Source: an uncultured Clostridium sp. (GTDB lineage: Bacteria > Bacillota > Clostridia > Lachnospirales > Lachnospiraceae). From it: DNA of 63,668 bases. Shown one piece after another: positions 23,793 to 30,486 of this stretch. Under the pieces are notes generated by a model. That model saw only the letters and a list, made by a program, of their open reading frames with translations. It was not told where the DNA came from and did not search any database. The stretch covers positions 1 to 63,668 of the forward strand of contig UQMJ01000014.1 of NCBI GenBank assembly GCA_900542035.1. The letters are read 5' to 3'. The position numbers and the translations under genes are program-made. Each line of letters starts with the position of its first letter. Within the stretch, counting starts at the first letter, position 1.

Positions 23793-24968
23793 ATGGCACT
23801 TTTTGATATGAAAAACTTTAATGGGGAAGTGTTTGGCGCTTATGTAGACAGAGTACCAAATCTTAACCGTAACGAACTGTTAAAATCAGGTGCAATTGTG
23901 GAGAAGAAGCAATACGCATCTATGCTTCCAGACCAGACTGGAGGTAATTATATTACCATTCCGATTAAGGCAAGGATTGGCGGTGAAGCAGACAATTACG
24001 ACGGATCTACGGATATCACAGCGGATTCCAGAGATACCTATACTCATGGTCGTATCGTAGTGGGTCGTGCTCATGCATGGACGGAAAAGGATTTTGCTTC
24101 CGACGTTACTGGTGAAGATTTCATGCCGGCGGCGGAGGAGGTAGCGGAATACTGGGACGATATTGACCAGAAGACACTTCTTGCTGTCCTGAAAGGTATC
24201 TTTTCTATGTCTGGCGCGGAAAATCTTAAATTTGTGGATGGACACACTTACAATGTCTCTGAAAATGCCACAAATAGCGGATTTAGGGAGACAACGCTTA
24301 ACAATGCAATCCAGAAAGCGCTGGGGGATAATAAGGCGAAATTCAGCCTTGCAATCGTCCATTCCAAGATTGCGACAGACCTTGAAAATCTCAAGCTGTT
24401 GGCATACATGAAGTATACAGACGCGGAAGGGATTGAGAGAGACCTTACACTTGGAACTTTAAATGGAAGGACTGTCTTAGTGGATGATGCTATGCCGACC
24501 GAGGCAGTCAAGGCAAAATACGTAAAGGCAGCGCAGACCGATCCAGGAGCTTTAAAGGTAGTGGAATCCGATGCGGCCACAGGAGAGGTAAACAAGGCAG
24601 ACGTGACAAAAGATGTGTCCGATGCAAAGGCAGGAGATTACGTTGTGCTGCTGCCGGCTGGTACAAAGTATACCACCTATGTTCTTGGCGCTGGTGCTAT
24701 TGAGTACACAGACTGCGGGGCAAAAGTACCGTATGAGATGGATCGGAATCCGAAGGTAAACGGTGGAGAAGATACCATGTATTCCAGACAGAGGAAGATT
24801 TTCGCGCCATATGGAATCAGCTTCAAGCGTCCGTCTTTTGTATCTCCGACAGATGTACAGCTTGAAACTGGTACAAACTGGGAGCTCGCAAACAATAACA
24901 GCGAGGACACAAAGAAATATTTCCCGATTAAGGCAATTCCGATCGCCCGTATTATTACCAGAGGTTAA
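23793..24968 (+). CDS. Major capsid protein (HK97-fold)
   Basis: 391 aa. N-arm, then the conserved stretch YITIPIKARIGGEADNYDG and RIVVGRAHAWTEKDFASDVTG, the spine helix region (AAEEVAEYWDDIDQKTLLAVLKG) and the C-terminal domain ending in PIKAIPIARIITRG. A lysine-rich insertion near residues 255-300 is probably a surface loop. No N-terminal protease delta domain is needed since a scaffold gene precedes it. Confidence 0.9.
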   Translation: MALFDMKNFNGEVFGAYVDRVPNLNRNELLKSGAIVEKKQYASMLPDQTGGNYITIPIKARIGGEADNYDGSTDITADSRDTYTHGRIVVGRAHAWTEKDFASDVTGEDFMPAAEEVAEYWDDIDQKTLLAVLKGIFSMSGAENLKFVDGHTYNVSENATNSGFRETTLNNAIQKALGDNKAKFSLAIVHSKIATDLENLKLLAYMKYTDAEGIERDLTLGTLNGRTVLVDDAMPTEAVKAKYVKAAQTDPGALKVVESDAATGEVNKADVTKDVSDAKAGDYVVLLPAGTKYTTYVLGAGAIEYTDCGAKVPYEMDRNPKVNGGEDTMYSRQRKIFAPYGISFKRPSFVSPTDVQLETGTNWELANNNSEDTKKYFPIKAIPIARIITRG

Positions 24969-24980
24969 GGAGGTTCTGGC

Positions 24981-25490
24981 ATGGCATATGCTGATTTTAC
25001 GTTTTACACAACTTCATATTTTGGCAATGTCGTGCCGGAATCAGACTTTCCAAGATTGGTTGAACGCGCCAGCGATTGGTTGGACATGATAACCTTTGAC
25101 CGATTGGCGGATGGGCTGCCTGAGTCAGAAAAGGCACAGGCAAAAATCAAGAAAGCTGTCTGTGCATTAACTGATGTGTTTTATCAGATGGAGCTTGCGC
25201 AAAAAAAAGCGCTGTCTGTCTCTTCTGGTTGTGGCTGCAATGCTTCTTCCGAAGGCTCCGCTGAGATTTCTTCAGAAATAATACTGTCGAAGTCATCTGG
25301 AAGTGAATCCATCTCGTATGCATCCCCACAACAGGCAGGAGCAGCAGCGAAAGAGTGGAATGCTGTATTTGCTGCTGCCGGCAATCCAGAAACAACAAAC
25401 AAACTTCTGGAGGATACTGTAAAATCGTATTTGTTAGGAGTAAAAACAGACAAAGGAGTACCATTACTATATGCAGGATATGACGGTTAA
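24981..25490 (+). CDS. Head-tail connector protein
   Basis: 169 aa. N-terminal YTTSYFGNVVPESDFPRLVERASDWLDMITF is the typical gp6/gp15-like connector helix bundle. A serine-rich insertion with two cysteines (SSGCGCNASSEGS) lies in the middle. Position just after the capsid fits the adaptor ring. Confidence 0.85.
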   Translation: MAYADFTFYTTSYFGNVVPESDFPRLVERASDWLDMITFDRLADGLPESEKAQAKIKKAVCALTDVFYQMELAQKKALSVSSGCGCNASSEGSAEISSEIILSKSSGSESISYASPQQAGAAAKEWNAVFAAAGNPETTNKLLEDTVKSYLLGVKTDKGVPLLYAGYDG

Positions 25491-25836
25491 TGTTTTGGGC
25501 ACCGAATATCGAATCAGAAAAAAGGCTTATGCAGATGAACCAGCCTTTGAAAAACGAGGAATAGATGGGTATTGTGACAGTTACACCCATGAAATTGTTT
25601 ATTGTGACCTGGATACAGATACAAGATGGGATGTAGAACCAAAAGAGACGAAGCGTATATGCGAAAAACATACCATCCGGCATGAATTAATACACGCATT
25701 TTTGAGCGAGAGCGGACTTAAGGAAAGTTCACACGGCGTTGATCATGGATGGGCGTGTGATGAAGAGATTGTAGACTGGTTTGCGGTTCAATCTCCAAAG
25801 ATTTTTAGACTATTTCAAGAGCTGGATTTGCTTTAG
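25471..25836 (+). CDS. HExxH metallopeptidase-like protein
   Basis: 121 aa. HELIH in IRHELIHAFLSESGL and a later HGWACDEEIVDWFA fit a minimal zinc peptidase (ImmA/SprT-like fold). It overlaps the connector gene by 20 bp. A protease gene among connectors is not needed for a scaffold-type head and could be an accessory gene acting on the host. Role unknown. Confidence 0.7.
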   Translation: MQDMTVNVLGTEYRIRKKAYADEPAFEKRGIDGYCDSYTHEIVYCDLDTDTRWDVEPKETKRICEKHTIRHELIHAFLSESGLKESSHGVDHGWACDEEIVDWFAVQSPKIFRLFQELDLL

Positions 25837-25876
25837 CTTGTTGTATATTTTAGATGTTAAAGGAAACGTGAATGCT

Positions 25877-26266
25877 ATGGGCGGAAGAGGGTCATCTAGC
25901 GGCATAAGCGATAAAGGGAACCATTATGGAAGTCAATATCGTACAGTTTTAAAAAGCGGAAACATAAAATTTGTGGAAGCGAATGATAGACATTCAGAAA
26001 GTCTGTTTGAAACCCAGACAAAAGGACGGGTATATGCAGTAGTTGGTGGAAATGATATTCTGAAAGTTATATATTACGATAATCAGAAAAAAAGAACAAA
26101 GCAGATAGATCTCAATCATGTGCATAAAGGCATGAAGCCGCACGCCCATCATGGGTATAATCACAATGAAAATGATAGTATCAAGGGCGCTAGTAATCTG
26201 ACAACTGCAGAAAAAGCAATGATTGAAAGAGTAAGTCGGATATGGTATAATCGAAACAAACGGTAA
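25877..26266 (+). CDS. Accessory protein with MGGRG leader, toxin-like C-terminus
   Basis: 129 aa. Starts MGGRGSSSGIS, glycine-serine rich, then a compact alpha/beta domain with many histidines (LNHVHKGMKPHAHHGYNHNEND), reminiscent of small phage or polymorphic-toxin nuclease domains; I cannot name it. The next gene has the same N-terminal tag. The start at 25877 is chosen because of the shared tag; the frame continues upstream to 25781 within the peptidase gene. Confidence 0.6.
   Translation: MGGRGSSSGISDKGNHYGSQYRTVLKSGNIKFVEANDRHSESLFETQTKGRVYAVVGGNDILKVIYYDNQKKRTKQIDLNHVHKGMKPHAHHGYNHNENDSIKGASNLTTAEKAMIERVSRIWYNRNKR
26223..26251 (+). promoter_or_regulatory. Promoter for the tRNA-like RNA
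   Basis: TTGAAA (26223-26228), exactly 17 bp, TATAAT (26246-26251) with extended -10 TGG, buried in the last codons of the 25877 gene. The predicted start (~26258) lies a few bases before the acceptor-like stem. Confidence 0.6.
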
Positions 26267-26332
26267 GTGTCGTATACTCTGGTGATTACGCCTTGATAGA
26301 GGAGAGTTCGGTTCAACTCCGAACGCTTGCCG
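26261..26332 (+). ncRNA. tRNA-like RNA with own promoter and terminator
   Basis: Acceptor-like stem of nine pairs (26261-26269 with 26324-26332, three G-U). A D-arm-like GTA/TAC stem follows with GG in its loop. The T arm is perfect: TTCGG/CCGAA around loop TTCAACT (26312-26318). The anticodon arm is reduced to CCTT/GAGG with a GATA tetraloop, so it cannot present an anticodon. Promoter at 26223-26251 and terminator at 26337-26376 define a unit of about 120 nt. A tRNA mimic is inferred. Confidence 0.5.
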
Positions 26333-26336
26333 AACG

Positions 26337-26376
26337 AGAGATACCATGTCTTAACAGATGTGGTATCTTTTTTATT
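26337..26376 (+). terminator. Terminator of tRNA-like unit
   Basis: AGATACCA and TGGTATCT arms followed by TTTTTTA. It lies just before the RBS of the 26398 gene. Confidence 0.75.
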
Positions 26377-26397
26377 TGTCAAGAAATGAGGAATTAT

Positions 26398-26781
26398 ATG
26401 GGTGGACGTGGTGGAAGTAGTGGATTAGGGACTGTTGGAAAGAATAGCGGTCTGGATGTCACAAAAGATGGACAGACCACGCGGTATTATTTCGCGCATA
26501 AAAATGGTGTAAATTATTACCAGCGTGGAATCGGTGGCACGCCGGAGCCTACACCCATGAATATGTCTGCGGGAGAGTTTAAACAAAGGTTAGAGCGTGG
26601 CGGAGCAGTTACAAGAGTAGTATCTAGATCAGAACGCAGCAAGGACGAAAGGGCATATAAAGCTGATAGGAAAGTGACTAACAACTTCCTGGATAGAGAA
26701 ACAGCATCAAACAGAGCGCTTTCCAGTGGTTCCAGGGCAGATGCAAAAGTGAATCGCGCAAACCGCAGGCGAAGAAGGTAA
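26398..26781 (+). CDS. Second accessory protein with MGGRG leader
   Basis: 127 aa. Starts MGGRGGSSGLG, like the gene at 25877. A YYFAHKNGVNYYQRGIGG segment follows, and the C-terminal 60 residues are strongly basic (SERSKDERAYKADRK, ending in five arginines), suggesting nucleic-acid binding. Possibly an internal head protein or DNA-associated cargo. The start at 26398 follows GAGGA. Confidence 0.6.
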   Translation: MGGRGGSSGLGTVGKNSGLDVTKDGQTTRYYFAHKNGVNYYQRGIGGTPEPTPMNMSAGEFKQRLERGGAVTRVVSRSERSKDERAYKADRKVTNNFLDRETASNRALSSGSRADAKVNRANRRRRR

Positions 26782-26783
26782 TT

Positions 26784-27422
26784 ATGAATTATAGAAATAC
26801 TCAAAATTATGAGAATTTAGAACGCCGGATATTTGATGGAGTGGGGGAATACAGGATACCACAATTAGAGCCAACTTTGTTTGATGGAGATTGTCAGTTT
26901 ATAGGTTTCAACTATGCTGCAAGCTGCAAAAACAGGGCGGATAAGGTGGTACATTTCTTCCTTGATGATTATCAGTTTAACCGGCTGTGGAATAACATAG
27001 ACCGGTATGTCGGGATGCTTGGACAGTTCCGTTATGTGTTATCTCCGGATTTTTCTACTTATACAGATTTTCCAAAAGCTATCCAGATATACAATCACTA
27101 TCGAAAACACTGGGTAGGGGCTTACCTTCAGGAGGCAGGTATACAGGTTATTCCAACTATTTCATGGAGTACACTAGATTCTTATGGCTGGTGCTTTGAT
27201 GGAGAACCAGAAGGCGGAACCGTAGCGGTATCAAGTGTAGGTTGCATGAATAGTGTAGAAAAGAAGCAATTGTTCCTAAGTGGATACAACACCATGATAG
27301 AACGTTTGCATCCAGAGAGTGTTATTTTCTATGGTTCCGTTCCGGAAGAATGCAGAGGAAATATTGTAAGGATACAGGCTTTTCAAGATAAGTTTGCAAG
27401 AGCTATATGTAATGGATGGTAG
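26784..27422 (+). CDS. DUF4417 protein
   Basis: 212 aa. VHFFLDDYQFNRLWNN, VLSPDFSTYTDFP and ISWSTLDSYGWCFDG are the hallmarks of DUF4417, a phage-associated family with no known activity. It lies three bases after the upstream stop. It is not a normal head-tail gene, so this stretch (25471-27422) looks like an accessory insertion among the connector genes. Confidence 0.8.
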   Translation: MNYRNTQNYENLERRIFDGVGEYRIPQLEPTLFDGDCQFIGFNYAASCKNRADKVVHFFLDDYQFNRLWNNIDRYVGMLGQFRYVLSPDFSTYTDFPKAIQIYNHYRKHWVGAYLQEAGIQVIPTISWSTLDSYGWCFDGEPEGGTVAVSSVGCMNSVEKKQLFLSGYNTMIERLHPESVIFYGSVPEECRGNIVRIQAFQDKFARAICNGW

Positions 27423-27425
27423 CAT

Positions 27426-27881
27426 ATGTATGATAACACGATTACGATTTTTAATTATTTTGAATCTAAGGGTGGCGCCGCCTGGTATCCACACATTATA
27501 CCGGATGTAGACCTTAGCACCGATATCGGATCAATCCTAAAGAAATACGGACCAGGCAGTACAGACAGGGCAGAATTACACATTGCATATGTTGAAAGGT
27601 CAGGGCAGAAGGTTATTGTTGACAGTGACGGAGCAGAATTGCCATGGATGCCTCCAAAAGAGTGGAGTAAGCAGATAGAAAGTGAACTGCTAAACAGTAT
27701 TACATTTGGTCCAGATGATTTTTTTATGGAGGGCGTGTGGGAAGATGGATTGATTAATGAAGACGATTATCCGGATGGATTTTACAATTTTGTAAATAGC
27801 CAATACGATTTCGTGTATAAGATATCTTCTGTGGGCGGGCCATACACGCTTATTCCCCATTTTGAAATCCTCGGAAAGTAG
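27426..27881 (+). CDS. Head-tail region structural protein (DUF6751-like)
   Basis: 151 aa. MYDNTITIFNYFESKGGAAWYPHIIPDVD resembles a Firmicute phage family placed between connectors and the minor capsid genes. Probably a head-completion or stopper component. Assignment is from memory of the family start and position. Confidence 0.6.
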   Translation: MYDNTITIFNYFESKGGAAWYPHIIPDVDLSTDIGSILKKYGPGSTDRAELHIAYVERSGQKVIVDSDGAELPWMPPKEWSKQIESELLNSITFGPDDFFMEGVWEDGLINEDDYPDGFYNFVNSQYDFVYKISSVGGPYTLIPHFEILGK

Positions 27882-27888
27882 GCAGAAA

Positions 27889-28380
27889 ATGAGAAGTAAA
27901 ATTACACATTTTAAAGGATTTTCCATCATTCAGGGAGAGGTACAGGTAATGCTGGATATGTCCCGTTTCGAGGAACAGTACCGCAGGGCGCAGTATCAGT
28001 TAGATGGCGCTGTAATGAATAGTATGGAGCCGTTCATGCCAAAGATTACAGGGAGCTTTATTGATGCGAGCAGGGCAGCTAGCGCAGCGGCTCAGGGTTC
28101 TGGACAGGTGTATGCAGCTTACGGGCCACAAGGCAGGTATCTGTATGAGGGTAAGGTTATGGTGGATGAATTAACTGGAAGTACCTGGGCCAGAAAAGGC
28201 GCTCGGAAAGTGCTGGTCAGTCAGTATGCTGGCAAAACCAGAGCGAAAGAAGATATCACTTATACTACTCAGGCCCATCCAAAAGCCCAGGCCCATTGGT
28301 TTGATGCAGCGAAGAAGAAAGATGGAAAGACATGGATTCGGAATGTAAAGAAAACAGCAGGAGGTGGAAGGCGTGGATAA
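27889..28380 (+). CDS. Minor capsid / tail-completion protein
   Basis: 163 aa. MLDMSRFEEQYRRAQYQLDGAVMNSMEPFMPKITG and the following YEGKVMVDELTGSTWARKG fit the Minor_capsid_2 family. The C-terminus (KAQAHWFDAAKKKDGKTWIRNVKK) is typical. An internal start at 27949, with AGGAGAGG-like spacing, is possible. Likely part of the neck. Confidence 0.8.
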   Translation: MRSKITHFKGFSIIQGEVQVMLDMSRFEEQYRRAQYQLDGAVMNSMEPFMPKITGSFIDASRAASAAAQGSGQVYAAYGPQGRYLYEGKVMVDELTGSTWARKGARKVLVSQYAGKTRAKEDITYTTQAHPKAQAHWFDAAKKKDGKTWIRNVKKTAGGGRRG

Positions 28381-28870
28381 TCAAAAACCAATTGGACAGG
28401 ATGCAACTGGGTATGAAATACTGACGGCAGCAGTCAGGGACCTTCTAAACCAGTATCCAGGATTACAAGGGAGAAGTATCAAATTTGAGGAATTGGCGAA
28501 AGATAGCGGAATAGCTTTTTCAGCTGATAACGGCGCTCTGGTGTTTAGCGAAAAAATAGATATCACTGACACGGTGCATCAGGTGTGCCAGTACCCGTTG
28601 TTTGTTATCTTCCGGACTGCATCCACAAAAGAACGTCAGAAAATGACAGCTCAGAAGTTTCTTGATACATTAGGAAAATGGATGTGTCGAGAACCGGTTG
28701 AAATAGATGGACAAGAGATGCGCTTAAAAGCCTTTCCGCAACTCTCTGGAAACAGGGTAATAAAACGTATTACCAGAGATAATTCCTATGGTTTAGAGCC
28801 ACAGGAAAACGGCGTGCAGGACTGGGTATTACCGGTATCTGTACAGTATACAAACGAATTTGAACTCTAG
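28373..28870 (+). CDS. Tail terminator / minor capsid protein
   Basis: 165 aa from the GTG at 28373, which has AGGAGG 8 bp upstream. YEILTAAVRDLLNQYPGLQG and QVCQYPLFVIFRTASTKERQKMTAQKFLDTLGKWM fit the Minor_capsid_3/tail terminator type. It overlaps the upstream gene and precedes the major tail protein as expected. Confidence 0.8.
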   Translation: MDNQKPIGQDATGYEILTAAVRDLLNQYPGLQGRSIKFEELAKDSGIAFSADNGALVFSEKIDITDTVHQVCQYPLFVIFRTASTKERQKMTAQKFLDTLGKWMCREPVEIDGQEMRLKAFPQLSGNRVIKRITRDNSYGLEPQENGVQDWVLPVSVQYTNEFEL

Positions 28871-28927
28871 GAGCCAGACGCCAGACGCAGAGCCAGAATC
28901 AAAGATGATTCCGGCTTATTTTTTTTT
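28871..28927 (+). terminator. Leader repeat plus terminator before major tail gene
   Basis: Same 26-base segment as 22950-22975 with one substitution, running into the hairpin GCCAGAATCA/TGATTCCGGC (28892-28901, 28906-28915; one mismatch) and a T-rich tail. The RBS of the major tail gene follows within about 10 bases. Confidence 0.65.
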
Positions 28928-28942
28928 GAAAGGAGTATGACT

Positions 28943-29437
28943 ATGAAATTAACAAGAGGTGCTTACAGGACTTTTCTGGATTCCACTTTTGGTGGAGAAG
29001 GAACTCCAAAATGGTGGAGAATTGGTAAAGATATGGAAGAAATGTCTGTGGAACTGAATCCTGATACTAGCAGCGTGAAAAACATCTGGGATGAGACGTC
29101 GGTACAGGATAACGGATATGAACCCAGCGTAGATGCAGATCCGTACTATGCAAATCCGACAGACGAGATCTATCCGAAGCTGCTTGACATTGCTATGAAT
29201 CGATTAAAAGGAGATGCGTGCAGAACTCAGATCCTAGAGGTTATGGTGGAAGATACAGAAGCAAAACAACATAAAGCCTGGACAGAAGATGTAGTAGTTA
29301 AGGTAACCAGTTATGGCGGAGATACTGCAGGGGTAAATATGCCATTTACGGTAATGTTTGACGGTAACCGGAAAGAAGGCTATGTGACAATTGAAGATGG
29401 AACGCCTAAATTTACAGAGGGTTCATTGCCGGTGTGA
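28943..29437 (+). CDS. Major tail protein
   Basis: 164 aa (KLTRGAYRTFLDSTFGG...). The pattern YEPSVDADPYYANPTDEIYPKLLDIAMNRLKGDACRT and the beta-rich C-terminus fit a siphovirus tail tube subunit of Firmicute phages. Start at 28943 because AAAGGAG is correctly spaced; an in-frame ATG lies at 28937. High expression is expected, consistent with the strong RBS. Confidence 0.88.
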   Translation: MKLTRGAYRTFLDSTFGGEGTPKWWRIGKDMEEMSVELNPDTSSVKNIWDETSVQDNGYEPSVDADPYYANPTDEIYPKLLDIAMNRLKGDACRTQILEVMVEDTEAKQHKAWTEDVVVKVTSYGGDTAGVNMPFTVMFDGNRKEGYVTIEDGTPKFTEGSLPV

Positions 29438-29452
29438 TGAAGGAGGATATCT

Positions 29453-29905
29453 ATGAGTAATGTAATCAAAATTGATGACGGCAGTGAGGTATTTGATATT
29501 GTAAATACCCGCGGCGAGTTATTGGGACAGTTTACCTTTATCCCTTCCGATTTCGATCTTGTACAGCGCTACGAGGAAACGGTTAAGGCCTTTGAAGAAA
29601 TGGAAAATGAAATTCAGACCAAAGAAAATCCATCTCTGGAATACATGAAGGAGCTGGATGATCGGATGGGAAAGAGTATTGACTATCTGTTTAATGCTCC
29701 TGTGGCTGAAAAGTTCTTTTCCATTACCTCTCCTTTTACAATGCTGAACAGTGGCCAATTTTTTGTGGAGAACGTTATGAACGCTATTCGGGGTGTAATT
29801 GAGCAGAAGCGGGATGTGAAACTGAAAGCGGTGCAGAATCATGTGCAGAAGTACACTCAGAAATATAAAGCGGGTCCTGGTGGCTATCTAGCCCCAGTAA
29901 ATTAA
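29453..29905 (+). CDS. Tail assembly chaperone (gpG-like)
   Basis: 150 aa, helical (GQFTFIPSDFDLVQRYEETVKAFEEME). Between the major tail and Gp15-type genes, as expected for the first tail chaperone that coats the tape measure. Its last base overlaps the next ATG; no obvious slippery site was identified. Confidence 0.82.
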   Translation: MSNVIKIDDGSEVFDIVNTRGELLGQFTFIPSDFDLVQRYEETVKAFEEMENEIQTKENPSLEYMKELDDRMGKSIDYLFNAPVAEKFFSITSPFTMLNSGQFFVENVMNAIRGVIEQKRDVKLKAVQNHVQKYTQKYKAGPGGYLAPVN

Positions 29906-30474
29906 TGTTTTCCTGGAATCTCCCATCAGCTCTTGAGGTTGGTGGGAAATCATACCCAATCCGTACAGACTTCCGGCCGGCTCTGGATATTATGGCGGCA
30001 TTTAATGATCCAGAACTTCCGGAAGATGCCAGGCTCCAGGTAATGGTAGAAATTCTATACATCGATGTGCCGCCAACGGAATATCTGGAAGAAGCTATAA
30101 AACAGGCTATCTGGTATCTGGATTGCGGAAAACAGCCGGATGGGAAAACTCGTCCTCGAACCATGGATTGGGAACAAGATGCGGCAATTATCTTTCCGGC
30201 GGTCAACAAAGTAGCTGGGTATGAAACGAGAAATCCACAGACATACACGCATTGGTGGACGTTTGTTGGATTTTTTGAGGAAATCGAGGAAGGCACATTT
30301 TCCCAGGTACTTGCAATCCGGCAGAAGCGGGCAAAAGGGAAAAAGCTGGAGAAATGGGAACGGGAGTTTTTACAGGAGAATCGTTCTCTTGTGGAACTCA
30401 AAGAAAAAGTTACGAGCGAAGAACAAGTAAGAAGACGGCAGGAACAGGCTGCGGTAGATGCTCTATTTAAGTAA
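29905..30474 (+). CDS. Bacteriophage Gp15-family tail chaperone
   Basis: 189 aa. LEVGGKSYPIRTDFRPALDIMAAFNDPEL followed by YLDCGKQ and WWTFVGFFEEIEEGTFSQVLAIRQKRAKGKKL matches the Gp15 family. One-base overlap (TAATG) with the upstream chaperone; precedes the tape measure. Confidence 0.9.
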   Translation: MFSWNLPSALEVGGKSYPIRTDFRPALDIMAAFNDPELPEDARLQVMVEILYIDVPPTEYLEEAIKQAIWYLDCGKQPDGKTRPRTMDWEQDAAIIFPAVNKVAGYETRNPQTYTHWWTFVGFFEEIEEGTFSQVLAIRQKRAKGKKLEKWEREFLQENRSLVELKEKVTSEEQVRRRQEQAAVDALFK

Positions 30475-30486
30475 GGTGGTAACGAA

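Noticed and set aside
26261..26332. A functional tRNA gene
   Set aside because: The anticodon arm is a 4-bp stem with a tetraloop and no anticodon can be placed.
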